Positions 45,170-53,740 of a DNA stretch of 64,000 bases are shown here, in pieces; position 1 is the stretch's first letter, and every line of letters begins with the position of its first letter. Position numbers and translations under genes: made by a program. A model generated the notes under the pieces. The model did no database searches and had not been told where the DNA came from. It was given only the letters and a program-made list of their open reading frames with translations. Origin of the DNA: Rhodococcoides corynebacterioides NBRC 14404 (GTDB lineage Bacteria > Actinomycetota > Actinomycetes > Mycobacteriales > Mycobacteriaceae). The stretch lies in contig NZ_BCWV01000004.1 in assembly GCF_001894765.1 (NCBI RefSeq), positions 558,001 to 622,000 of the forward strand, read 5' to 3'.

Positions 45170-46360
45170 TCAGCGCCGTACGAACGACTCGACGGCATCG
45201 GCCGCGACGTCGACGCCTCCGTGCGCCCTGACGTCCGCGCCGACCTCGGCCGCGCGGGGCCCGAGGTCGACGGCCCGTTCCACGGCGGCCCGGAGCGACT
45301 CCGCCGTCACCTCGTCGAAGGGGAGGTGGACTCCCGTCCCGATCTCGTCGAGCATCGCCGCGTTGGCGAACTGATCCACTCCCTGCGGGATCGCGACCGT
45401 CGGCACTCCGAACCACAGCGACTCCGTGCATCCACCCATGCCGGCATGGGTGACGAACACTCGCGCCGACGCGAGCACCGCCAACTGCGGAACGTGCTCG
45501 TGGACCTGAACATTGGGCGGGAGCGACCCCAGGACGGCGGGGTCGACTCGGCGCCCGATCGACATCACCACCTGCCACCGCGTGTGGCCGAAGGTCTCGA
45601 TGCACAGTCGATAGAAATCGGGTCGGTCGTTGTAGCCGGTGCCGAAGGAGACGTAGAGCACGGGCCCCGCCGGAGCCGTCCAACTCCGATCCGCCAGGCG
45701 AGTCGGATCCGGACAGGGGCCGACGAAGCGCACGGACTCGCGGACGCGATCCGCGTGCGGTTGCATCGTTCTCGGCACCAAGGACAGGCAGTGTTCGGGA
45801 TAGGTGATCCAGTCCCAGGGATCGGCCTCGATCCCGTTGTCCCGCAGCCACTCCGCGTACGCGTCGCGATAGGCGACGCCCGTCGCCGACGTCCGCATCG
45901 GGGTGAGAACGTCGGCGAGATCGTCCTCGTACCCGTTCCACGCGACGTACGCCGGCGACAGCTGGACCGCCGGGACGCCGTAACGGACGCCCAGGACCGG
46001 CGCGGCCAGTCCGCCGATGTCGTAGAGCAGCAGGTCCGGACGATCGTCGTCGTACGCCGTCGTCAACGTGGGAAACGCGGCGATCGCCTCGTCGAGGAAC
46101 ACGTGCATCGCCGCCGCCGGATCGTCCGGCCAGGACTCCTCGCCTCGAGGGAGCAGGGAGTCGAACGGCACCACCCGCGCACCGGTCGGCTCGACGAGAG
46201 AGGCCAACGACTCACCGACCGCATAGGTGACCCGGTGACCTCGCCGCACGAGCTCCGCGATCACGGAGAGCGACGGGTAGATGTGACTCGGGGCGGTGGT
46301 CCCGATCATCGCGATGTGCAGCGGCGCCGCCTCGGCCGGACGGGAGGGGTGGACGACCAT
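45170..46360 (-). CDS. MGT/UGT-type glycosyltransferase (GT1)
   Basis: 396-residue GT-B enzyme. The N-terminal acceptor domain starts MIGTTAPSHIYPSLSVIAELVRRGH. The C-terminal donor domain contains the family signature (THAGMGGCTESLWFGVPTVA followed by PQGVDQFANAAML), whose DQ pair contacts the NDP-sugar. Homologues inactivate macrolides by glucosylation or decorate natural products. No biosynthetic cluster is next to it, so detoxification is the simpler guess. Confidence 0.88.
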   Translation of the reverse strand: MVVHPSRPAEAAPLHIAMIGTTAPSHIYPSLSVIAELVRRGHRVTYAVGESLASLVEPTGARVVPFDSLLPRGEESWPDDPAAAMHVFLDEAIAAFPTLTTAYDDDRPDLLLYDIGGLAAPVLGVRYGVPAVQLSPAYVAWNGYEDDLADVLTPMRTSATGVAYRDAYAEWLRDNGIEADPWDWITYPEHCLSLVPRTMQPHADRVRESVRFVGPCPDPTRLADRSWTAPAGPVLYVSFGTGYNDRPDFYRLCIETFGHTRWQVVMSIGRRVDPAVLGSLPPNVQVHEHVPQLAVLASARVFVTHAGMGGCTESLWFGVPTVAIPQGVDQFANAAMLDEIGTGVHLPFDEVTAESLRAAVERAVDLGPRAAEVGADVRAHGGVDVAADAVESFVRR

Positions 46361-46459
46361 CGGGAACCTCGCGCGGTGGGGGAACGGACGCGTCGACCCT
46401 AGAGGTGACCGAACCCCGGTCGCACGCGAATATTTCTGCGCACGTGGACGATCGACCGC

Positions 46460-46819
46460 TCAGGACTCCTCGGCGCGACGCCGCTCCCGCTCCACGCGAC
46501 GCTGCTCCTCGGCCCGCGCGCGGCACTGGCGCAGGAATTCGGCGTCGGCCTCCGGACTCTGCGCGACGGCGCGGCCGGGGCGGACGTCGTATTCCGCGAA
46601 GCCCGAGCGCGGCCGGGACGGCTCACCACCACCCCAGAGTCCGGCACCGATGGGCCGGCCGACCGTCAGCCACAGCAGCGATCCGATCAGCGGAAGGAGC
46701 AGGACGACGACGAGCCACGCCATCTTCGGCACGTGGCGCACACCGCCCTCGTCGGCGGTGATCACGTCGATCAGGCAGAAGACCAGCAGGGCCATCGTCA
46801 GCAGACCGAGATACGGCAC
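46460..46819 (-). CDS. PLDc_N-type small membrane protein
   Basis: 119 residues: two helices (YLGLLTMALLVFCLIDVI and MAWLVVVLLLPLIGSLLWLTVG) forming the PLDc_N domain, then a charged cytosolic tail with a coiled-coil end (CRARAEEQRRVERERRRAEES). In other proteins this domain precedes cardiolipin synthase; here it stands alone. GTG at 46819 with a GAGGTGA site. Confidence 0.8.
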   Translation of the reverse strand: MPYLGLLTMALLVFCLIDVITADEGGVRHVPKMAWLVVVLLLPLIGSLLWLTVGRPIGAGLWGGGEPSRPRSGFAEYDVRPGRAVAQSPEADAEFLRQCRARAEEQRRVERERRRAEES

Positions 46820-46910
46820 GAAGTCACCTCGTCGATTCGGAACGTTCGGTACGGAACCGCTCGCACTATACGGGGGATGTCGTGCACTCGGGACGTCGTT
46901 CGCGACGTCG

Positions 46911-47438
46911 TCAGGCCTCGTCGAGATTCTCGGCGATCGGGACGAGCGTCTCCGCCACCCGGCGCAGCAGGTCGAGCACGTGCGGTGACAGGAAGACCTC
47001 CCACGGCACGGGCGGACCCGACTGCGACTCGATGTAGCCGGCGAGGTCGGCGATGGTGCCGGCGAGCGCCGCAGCGACGACGGCGCTCTCGGACAGTGCG
47101 CTGCCGCAAGAGCAGTCGGACACGGCCAGGACCTCGCGAACCTCGGCAGCGACGGCGTGCGCCTCCCGGCGGGCACCGTCGACGGTGACTCCGAGTTCGT
47201 CGAACCAGGAGGCCGCGGCGCAGTCGACGGCGTCCCCGGCCGCGGAGATCGCCCTCGACAGTGACGATGAATGCTCCGCGGTTCGACGCACCAGGCCCAG
47301 AGCCGCTGCGAGGGTGAGCAGGTCGCGCGGGCCGGGGTCGCGCCACGGTATCGACAACAACGACGCCGACGCGGCCGCGAACGGCACGGTCGTACAGGCC
47401 GTGGACGCGCGGCAGCCTTCGGAACGCCGGGTGGTCAT
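46911..47438 (-). CDS. Hypothetical alpha-helical protein
   Basis: 175 residues, nearly all helical and Ala-rich, with four cysteines (CAAASWF, SDCSCGSAL). No signal peptide or membrane helix. It is not a recognised family. ATG at 47438; an earlier in-frame TTG is less likely. It ends 91 bases upstream of the PLDc_N gene and is divergent from a TetR gene across 209 bases. Confidence 0.6.
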   Translation of the reverse strand: MTTRRSEGCRASTACTTVPFAAASASLLSIPWRDPGPRDLLTLAAALGLVRRTAEHSSSLSRAISAAGDAVDCAAASWFDELGVTVDGARREAHAVAAEVREVLAVSDCSCGSALSESAVVAAALAGTIADLAGYIESQSGPPVPWEVFLSPHVLDLLRRVAETLVPIAENLDEA

Positions 47439-47544
47439 CACCGCATTCGTGCGCGCCAAAAGAATGGATGGGTGCCGTTGTTCGGGTCACATTCCGTGAC
47501 CGCTCGCGGTGGGACACGCTTCCCGCGGATCGCCCCTGCTCCTA

Positions 47545-47562
47545 CGGACGGTGCATCGTCCG
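47545..47562. promoter_or_regulatory. Palindrome upstream of tetR, near-copy of the one at 7097
   Basis: CGGACG and CGTCCG flank a GTGCAT core. The 18 bases differ at one position from the perfect palindrome at 7097-7114. It lies about 85 bases before the tetR start in the divergent gap, a fair position for an operator. Confidence 0.4.
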
Positions 47563-47647
47563 CGAGGGTGTGCGCCCTCCGCGGAAACGACAACCGGGCC
47601 CGAGTCCACGAGTGGCGGCGCACGGGTTCTGACCTAGGCTCACGGGC

Positions 47648-48205
47648 GTGACCGCGCCCGACTTCTATTCCGAACTGCGGGCCCTGCGACTCGAGCGGGT
47701 TCTCGACGCCTCGGTGGAGATCATCACCGACCGGGGCTGGGACGCCCTCAGCATGACCGAGGTCGCCAAGCGCTCCGGGGTCCCTCGTCAGAGCCTCTAC
47801 AAGGAGGTGGGCACCCGCACCGACCTCGGCCGCGCCGTGGTGGATCGGGAGGTCGGCCAATTCCTCGAGCAGGTCGGCGACGGACTCGCGGCGCACCCCG
47901 ACAGCTTCGAGGACGGCATCTCCGCGGCCGTGCGGAGCGTCCTCGCACACGGCCGCTCCAACGCCGCTCTGGCCGCGGTCCTGCGACCGGGGCACGATTC
48001 GGGCCTGCTCGCGATGGTCACCGTCAACCCAGACGCCGTGCTGGGTCAAGCGAACGCTGCCGTGGGCGCGCTCGTCGGCGATCGGGCGTCCGAGGCGCTG
48101 GTCGACTGCGTGGTCCGGCTGACGCTGAGCCACCTCCTGCAGCCCACCGTGGACATCGACGAAGCCGTCGACCGCATCGATCGGGTGGTACGCAGCTTCG
48201 AGTGA
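47648..48205 (+). CDS. TetR family regulator near the P450 gene
   Basis: 185-residue TetR protein; helix-turn-helix in SMTEVAKRSGVPRQSLYKEVGTR (about residues 35-57), then a helical ligand domain ending LLQPTVDIDEAVDRIDRVVRSFE. GTG at 47648. It converges on the P450 gene with a 41-base gap; regulators of CYP153-like alkane enzymes are often near by, so control of that gene is plausible but not shown. Confidence 0.85.
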   Translation: MTAPDFYSELRALRLERVLDASVEIITDRGWDALSMTEVAKRSGVPRQSLYKEVGTRTDLGRAVVDREVGQFLEQVGDGLAAHPDSFEDGISAAVRSVLAHGRSNAALAAVLRPGHDSGLLAMVTVNPDAVLGQANAAVGALVGDRASEALVDCVVRLTLSHLLQPTVDIDEAVDRIDRVVRSFE

Positions 48206-48246
48206 GCCGGCCCCGGAGCCACTGCTGCGCAACGCGATTCGGATCC

Positions 48247-50724
48247 TCAGAGGTCGAGGACCAGCTTCGAGGACAACGACCTCGAGACACAGGTCATCAC
48301 GGTGTCACCCCGTTCGCGCTCGGCGCGGGAGAGCACGGAATCGCGGTGGTCCGGGGTGCCGCTCAGGACGTCGGCCTCACAGGTTCCGCAGATGCCCTCC
48401 ATGCACGATCCGATGACGTCGGCGCCGGCCTGCTCGACCGCGTCGAAGATCGTCGTGCCCTCGGGAACGGTGACGGTGACCCCCGTCCGCGCACATTCCA
48501 CGTCGAACGACTCGAGTGCGCCGTCGGGCGCAGCGACGGTCTGCGCCGCGAAGCGCTCGAGGTGGAGGGCCTCCCCCGGCCACGCGGCGCACCGCGTCTC
48601 GACAGCGTCGAGGAGGGCAGCCGGTCCGCAGCAGTAGACGAGGGTGTCCGAGCGCGGTTCGCCCAGCACCGTGTCCAGGTCGAGGCGTCCGCCGCGCTCG
48701 TCCTTCGCCCACACGGTCACCCGATCGTCGCCGTCGAACTCGTCGAGAAATGCCATCGACGACCGGGACCGGCCGACGTAGATAAGGTTCCATTCCGCCC
48801 CGGCCGAGCGCGCCGCGGCGATCATCGCGCGGATCGGAGTGATGCCGATGCCGCCGGCGAGGAACAGATAGCGCGGCGCGGGGACGAGCGCGAAGTTGTC
48901 GATCGGACCGCGCGCCCGGAGAGTCGCGCCCTCGGCCAGTTGATCGTGCACGTGCGCCGAGCCGCCACGGCCGTCCGGTTCTCGCAGAACGGCCACCGTC
49001 CACGACGACCGGTCGGCGAGGTCCCCGCACAGCGAGTAATGCCGGACCAGTCCGGGCTTCACCGTCAGTTCGACGTGGGCGCCGGGGGTCCAGGGCGGGA
49101 GCGATCCACCTCCGGCGTCGGCGAGGGTGAGTTCGACGACGCCCTCCGCCGCCGTGCGCCGCCGGGTCACGCGCAGATCGAGCTGGGTCCGCTCGGCACC
49201 GCGCCGAGTGCGGGGGGCGTCGGGTGCGCTCGTCGCGGACGCGCTCGTGTCGGGCGTGGTAGCGCCGGGTGTCGCGGCGTCGGACGTGGCGCCGCCGGGA
49301 GTCGTGGCGTTCTGCGCGCGCCAGGTGCCGTGCTGCCGACGCTCGCCGCCCTTCGGCGTCAGGACCACCGGCATCGAGCCGTAACCGCGCACGAAATTGG
49401 ACTGCACCCGCGTCGGCTCCCCCACCACCTCGATGTCGTCGAAACGCGCCAGCAGTTCCTCCCACAGGATGCGTAGCTGCATCTCGGCCAGGCGGCTCCC
49501 CATGCACCGGTGCGTGCCGATGCCGAACGCGAGGTGGTGGCGGGCGTTGCGCCGGTCGATCACGAAGTCGTCGGGGTTCTCGAACGTGCGCTCGTCCCGG
49601 TTGGCCGAGGCGTACCACATGACGACCTTGTCGCCCTTCCGGATGAACTGTCCGTTCAGGACGGTGTCGCGGGTGGCGACACGACGCATGTATGCCAGCG
49701 GCGTCTGCCACCGCAGGATCTCGTGGACCATCTTCGGGACGAGGGCGGGATTCTCGCGGAGGCGGTCGAACTGCTCCGGGAACCGGTTCAGGGCCAGCAG
49801 TCCGCCGGTCATCGAGTTGCGGGTGGTGTCGTTGCCTCCCACCACGAGCAGCACGATGTTGCCCAGGAACTCCATCGGTCGGTCGATGAGGTCCTTCGTG
49901 TCCTCGGACAGTTGCATGAGGGTGATGAGGTCGTACCCCGGCTTCTCCCCCGCCGCGAGCCGCGCGGCCTTGTCGTGCCACAGGGCACTGAAGCTGCGCG
50001 CCGCCTCCGCCGCTGCTCGGTACGCTGCGTCTGTGTCCGTGGATCCGCCGGTCGCCGACGCGCTCGCCGCCACCAGATCGGTCCACTCCACCAGCTTCCG
50101 ACGCTCGTCGTACGGGAAGTCCAGCAGCGTGGCGAGCATGCGGGAGGTCAGCTCGATGCTGACGCGATCCACCCAGTCGATGGGCTCGCCCACCGGGAGT
50201 TCGTCGAGGACCTCCGCGACGCGGGAGCGGATGAGCCCTTCCATTTCCTCGAGGTTCTGGGGTGCGACGACACCCTGGACCGCGGCGCGTTGCTGGTCGT
50301 GGCGTGGCGGGTCCATTGCGATGAACATCTCGATGTCCAGGCCCTCGGGCGGTGCTCCGAGGATGATCTGCGGTTCGGCCGAGAACGTCTCGAAATCCTT
50401 GTCGACGCGGACGATGTCGTCGTAGCGGGTCACCGACCAGAACGGCCCGAAGGCACTGTCGGCGCGATAGTGAACGGGCGCCTCGTCACGCAGCCGACGG
50501 AAGTAGGGCTCCCACGCCCCCTGACGCCACAGGAACGGGTTGCTGACGTCGATCTCGGTCAGGTCGAGGTCGGTGACGTCGGAAATCGGAGCCTCGGAGA
50601 AGTGTGGCTGGCCGTCGTCGACCACGAGTCGCTTGGCGCGCTGCCACAGATGCAGTCCCTGGATCTGGCGTTCCATCGGAACCACTGCCTGAGTCTTCGT
50701 GATGATCGTGTCGCGAACGCGCAT
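48247..50724 (-). CDS. Self-sufficient cytochrome P450: CYP153-like heme domain fused to a PDR-type reductase
   Basis: 825-residue fusion. Residues about 1-458 are the P450: I-helix VVGGNDTTRNSM (about 295), ExxR in HEILRWQTPLAYMRR, heme loop FGIGTHRCMGSRLAEMQL (Cys407). IDVSNPFLWRQGAWEPYF, DWVDRVSIELTSRMLATLLDF and RKGDKVVMWYASANRDE are typical of CYP153 alkane omega-hydroxylases. After an Ala/Thr/Pro linker (about 460-515) comes a phthalate-dioxygenase-type reductase: flavin motif RHYSL (about 561), NADH motif GGIGITPIRAM (about 624), and C-terminal [2Fe-2S] CMEGICGTC with a fourth Cys near 812. This is the class VII order of P450RhF (CYP116B). ATG at 50724 used; ATG at 50676 also possible. 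Confidence 0.9.
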   Translation of the reverse strand: MRVRDTIITKTQAVVPMERQIQGLHLWQRAKRLVVDDGQPHFSEAPISDVTDLDLTEIDVSNPFLWRQGAWEPYFRRLRDEAPVHYRADSAFGPFWSVTRYDDIVRVDKDFETFSAEPQIILGAPPEGLDIEMFIAMDPPRHDQQRAAVQGVVAPQNLEEMEGLIRSRVAEVLDELPVGEPIDWVDRVSIELTSRMLATLLDFPYDERRKLVEWTDLVAASASATGGSTDTDAAYRAAAEAARSFSALWHDKAARLAAGEKPGYDLITLMQLSEDTKDLIDRPMEFLGNIVLLVVGGNDTTRNSMTGGLLALNRFPEQFDRLRENPALVPKMVHEILRWQTPLAYMRRVATRDTVLNGQFIRKGDKVVMWYASANRDERTFENPDDFVIDRRNARHHLAFGIGTHRCMGSRLAEMQLRILWEELLARFDDIEVVGEPTRVQSNFVRGYGSMPVVLTPKGGERRQHGTWRAQNATTPGGATSDAATPGATTPDTSASATSAPDAPRTRRGAERTQLDLRVTRRRTAAEGVVELTLADAGGGSLPPWTPGAHVELTVKPGLVRHYSLCGDLADRSSWTVAVLREPDGRGGSAHVHDQLAEGATLRARGPIDNFALVPAPRYLFLAGGIGITPIRAMIAAARSAGAEWNLIYVGRSRSSMAFLDEFDGDDRVTVWAKDERGGRLDLDTVLGEPRSDTLVYCCGPAALLDAVETRCAAWPGEALHLERFAAQTVAAPDGALESFDVECARTGVTVTVPEGTTIFDAVEQAGADVIGSCMEGICGTCEADVLSGTPDHRDSVLSRAERERGDTVMTCVSRSLSSKLVLDL

Positions 50725-50754
50725 GACGACTACCGCCTCGGTGGTGAGATCGTA

Positions 50755-50799
50755 CTGTCCTGGTGACAGAACTAAACCACGCGTATCCGAAGATGACAA
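50755..50799 (-). promoter_or_regulatory. Candidate promoter and operator of the P450 gene
   Basis: Read on the minus strand: TTGTCA (50794-50799), a 17-base gap, then TTTAGT (50771-50776), and directly downstream the inverted repeat CTGTC-N5-GACAG (50755-50769). A repressor at the repeat would block the predicted transcription start. The -10 match is weak. Confidence 0.45.
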
Positions 50800-50963
50800 T
50801 AGGTGCTTATTTGTCGCACCCCCCTTTCCGGTGCGCAGCGCACCTCACTCTGCGCAGGCTGCAACGGGGGCGCATCGAGGTGCGCTGCGCGGCCTTCACG
50901 CGGCCCCGGCGGCCCTTCTGCGCGACGGCCACGTGCGCCACAGTCGACGGAACTCCCGCGCCC

Positions 50964-51506
50964 TCAGGGAAGAAGCGCGTCGACGAACCCCAAGACGACG
51001 GTGGCCACCGACAGGCCGCCCGTCCCGAATGCTGCAGCGACGCAGACCGCGACGAGGACGTCGTCCCTCGTGGGTATCGGCGGCTCGATTGATCGCGTCA
51101 TGAACCGGAACGGGACGGCCCACGTGATCTCGATGCCGTCGTGCGTTCGGGTCAGCTCGCCGAAGCAGTTCTCGCCGGTGTCCGACGTGCCGTCGAGCAG
51201 TCGGCTGTCAGTGAGAGTGCGCGCCGCGAGAGTAAGGACGCGCCCGTCGATCTCGAAGCCGACGCGATAGGTCCGCTTCGACAGTCGGGCGCGCCCCGGA
51301 GACAGCGGGACGTCACGGCCGTCGAGAACCGCCTGGAGGGCCGACTCGTCGCGGGTCCCGATCGGGGAGTTCCTACTCCTCTTACCGGTGCGCGTGATCG
51401 AGACCTCCGTACTCGGCTCGTCCGTGTACGTGGCGACGATCGCGGAGTCGCGGTAGGTCAACTCGATGTCGCCGAACAGGTGCGTCTCCACGAGGACTGT
51501 CCGCAC
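50964..51506 (-). CDS. Hypothetical protein with one C-terminal membrane helix
   Basis: 180 residues: a beta-rich soluble N-terminal part (about 1-145) and a single hydrophobic C-terminal segment (VLVAVCVAAAFGTGGLSVATVV) that would anchor it tail-first. No known family recognised. GTG at 51506. A 15-base palindrome (GGTGCGC-A-GCGCACC, 50830-50844) follows between it and the P450 gene and may act as a weak terminator. Confidence 0.6.
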   Translation of the reverse strand: MRTVLVETHLFGDIELTYRDSAIVATYTDEPSTEVSITRTGKRSRNSPIGTRDESALQAVLDGRDVPLSPGRARLSKRTYRVGFEIDGRVLTLAARTLTDSRLLDGTSDTGENCFGELTRTHDGIEITWAVPFRFMTRSIEPPIPTRDDVLVAVCVAAAFGTGGLSVATVVLGFVDALLP

Positions 51507-51675
51507 GTGTCCGGGCCTTCCCCTGGGCGACGCTCGAGCCGACTCTGCAGGGAGGCGACACCCTCAGGCTACCGAGCAGCTGGACAGCGCCCAACGCCCG
51601 TTGACCTTCGATCGACGAGTTGCGACGATCACGGCATTCGGTCCTGTGGAGGTGTGCGGTGGGCGGCCCGACGTG

Positions 51676-52287
51676 ATGGACTGGCTCGACGCCGCAGAGG
51701 CACTCGTGCTCTCCCCGTGGCTCTACGTGATCCTCGTCGTCGTGTCGTTCCTGGACTCGTTCCTGCCCGCGATTCCCAGCGAACCGTTCCTTGTCGTGGC
51801 CGGAGTCGCAGCGGCCAACGGCGATGCCAACGTGACGCTCGTCATCGTCGCGACCGCGGTCGGAGCGTTCGGCGGGGACCTCGTGCCCTACTTCGTGGGG
51901 CGTGCGCTCGCCGCGCCCGTGTTGCGACGCCTGCCACCCGGCACGCGTCGTCGCCGGTCTCTCGACTGGATCGGAGCCCAGCTCGCCGAACGCCCCGGCC
52001 TGATCCTCGTCACGTCGAGATACGTTCCGGTCGGGCGGTATTTCGTGACGCTGAGCGCCGGAATCAGCTCGCTGCCCTGGCGCACCTTCGGTCCGTACAC
52101 CGCGATCGCAGTGGTCACCTGGAGCATCTACATCGTCATGGCCGGTTACCTGGGTGGACAAGCGTTGCAGGACAACATGATCCTGGCTGTCCTCGTGGGC
52201 CTCACGGTCGCGCTGGCCGTCACGCCGCTCACGCAGCTGGTCCTGCGGCGCACCGTCGGCGACCCGGCGCAGTCGCCGCAGGAGTGA
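51676..52287 (+). CDS. DedA/VTT family membrane protein
   Basis: 203-residue polytopic protein. SFLDSFLPAIPSEPFLVVAGV and FGGDLVPYFVGRALAAPVLRRL, followed by SRYVPVGRYFVTLSAGISSLPW, are DedA (SNARE-associated/VTT) motifs, with the conserved Arg residues of the re-entrant loop. DedA proteins recycle undecaprenyl phosphate or other lipids and affect envelope homeostasis. The ATG at 51676 is used; in-frame GTGs upstream are possible. Confidence 0.85.
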   Translation: MDWLDAAEALVLSPWLYVILVVVSFLDSFLPAIPSEPFLVVAGVAAANGDANVTLVIVATAVGAFGGDLVPYFVGRALAAPVLRRLPPGTRRRRSLDWIGAQLAERPGLILVTSRYVPVGRYFVTLSAGISSLPWRTFGPYTAIAVVTWSIYIVMAGYLGGQALQDNMILAVLVGLTVALAVTPLTQLVLRRTVGDPAQSPQE

Positions 52288-52428
52288 GGCGTCCGGGCGC
52301 CCGAGTTCACGGTCCCGAGCAGCCGGCGAGGCCGATCGGGCGCCAAACGGCCCGTTGTTGCCGCTATGCTCACTTCTGAGGACATCGTCAGATAGGTGTT
52401 CGAAACGCAGCGTCGACGAGGGGGGCTC

Positions 52429-52821
52429 ATGGCAGTCAGGTCGGACCGGGGGACAGGACGGCGCTTGCCCGAGGCAGTCGGGCTGGCCCGCGCAGCCATC
52501 GGCATCGCGCACATGGTGGCCCCGACCCGTGCGAACGAACTGCTCGCCGGCACCGACGCCGCGACCCCCACGACGCGAGCCGCGGCACGCACCTTCGGGA
52601 TCCGCGAGATCTACATCGGCGGCGGGCTGTTCGCCGCGACCTCCTATGCCCCTCGTGTCGTGCGCACGCTGCTGCGCGCCGGCGTGGCGGTCGACGTCTG
52701 GGATACCGCGGCATTCGCGCTCACGGCGGACCTGCCTCGTCGCACGCGCGTCGCCGGATGCCTGATCGCCGGAGGGTTCGTCGTCGCCGGCATCGCCGCC
52801 GAGACACAGTTGGACCGATAG
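52429..52821 (+). CDS. DUF4267-like small membrane protein
   Basis: 130 residues with three to four hydrophobic segments (AVGLARAAIGIAHMVAP, IREIYIGGGLFAATSY, VAGCLIAGGFVVAGIAA). The REIYIGxG pattern resembles DUF4267 proteins of unknown function. The ATG at 52429 follows a GGGGG ribosome-site-like run. The next gene starts ten bases downstream, so an operon is likely. Confidence 0.65.
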   Translation: MAVRSDRGTGRRLPEAVGLARAAIGIAHMVAPTRANELLAGTDAATPTTRAAARTFGIREIYIGGGLFAATSYAPRVVRTLLRAGVAVDVWDTAAFALTADLPRRTRVAGCLIAGGFVVAGIAAETQLDR

Positions 52822-52831
52822 CGGGACTGTC

Positions 52832-53590
52832 GTGAACACCATCGCCCGGATGCTGCGCTCGGCGTCCATCACGACCCTGCGGCTCTACAACCGCCTGAGC
52901 GTGTCGATTGCCGAGCCGATCCCGGACAGGCCGGTGCTGTTCGTCGCCAACCACGGATTCGGCGGGATCGTCGACCTCAACGTCTTCGCTTTCGCCGCCG
53001 CGTACGACGAGATGGGGATCGACCGAAGCCTGATCACCCTGACCCACCAGATCGCCTGGACTCTGCACGCGGAGAGGCTGATCGAGCCGTTCGGCGCTCG
53101 GCCCGCGAACAAGGACACCGCCCTGAAAGCGTTCGCCGAGGGCAGCAACGTCCTGGTCTTCCCCGGCGGAGACGTCGACGCATTGAAGGCCTGGTCGAAT
53201 CGCAACGACATCGTGTTCTCGGGCCGTACGGGATTCGCTCGCCTGGCCCTCGAAGCGCAGGTGCCCGTCGTGCCCGTGGTCACCGCCGGGGCGGGCGAAT
53301 CGCTGTTGGTGATCGCCGGCGGCAAGCGACTGGCCAAGGCCACCCGCGTCGACAAGCTCCTTCGCCTCAAGGCGCTGCCGCTCTCGGTGTCCATTCCCTG
53401 GGGCGTGAATCTCGGACTCGTCGGGCTGCTCCCCTATTTCCCGTTGCCCACCAAGCTCGACACCTCGGTTCTCGCTCCCATGACCGCTCGGCCGGACGAG
53501 TCGGCGGAGGACTTCGCCGACCGAGTCGTCACCGTGATGCAGGCCGAGCTGGACAGGCTGACGTCCGGGCGCAAGCCCGTGATCGGTTGA
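52832..53590 (+). CDS. LPLAT-superfamily acyltransferase
   Basis: 252-residue acyltransferase of the MGAT/DGAT-like LPLAT branch. Block I is VANHGFGGIVDLNVF, with His but an altered HxxxxD spacing (HGFGGIVD), and block III is VLVFPGGDVDALKAW, the FPGG variant. It would acylate a glycerolipid or wax-ester precursor; rhodococci store such lipids. GTG at 52832. Co-transcribed with the upstream membrane protein. Confidence 0.78.
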   Translation: MNTIARMLRSASITTLRLYNRLSVSIAEPIPDRPVLFVANHGFGGIVDLNVFAFAAAYDEMGIDRSLITLTHQIAWTLHAERLIEPFGARPANKDTALKAFAEGSNVLVFPGGDVDALKAWSNRNDIVFSGRTGFARLALEAQVPVVPVVTAGAGESLLVIAGGKRLAKATRVDKLLRLKALPLSVSIPWGVNLGLVGLLPYFPLPTKLDTSVLAPMTARPDESAEDFADRVVTVMQAELDRLTSGRKPVIG

Positions 53591-53740
53591 CGCACTGGGC
53601 GTCTCGACAGAGCGATCGCTCCCCGAACCAACGGGGACGTCGTGGACTCGGGCGGCGACGTTCCCGGCAGCATCACCGTCGATTCGCATGTGAGCAGCGC
53701 GTGTGATGCCACTGATCAGCGTGTAACCCATGATGGAGCC

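Noticed and set aside
48377-50086. 569-codon minus-strand open frame inside the P450 gene
   Set aside because: Arg/Gly/His-rich shadow of the P450 frame with no ribosome site.
50725-50799. TTG-started N-terminal extension of the P450
   Set aside because: It would cover the predicted promoter and operator, and the start has no ribosome site.
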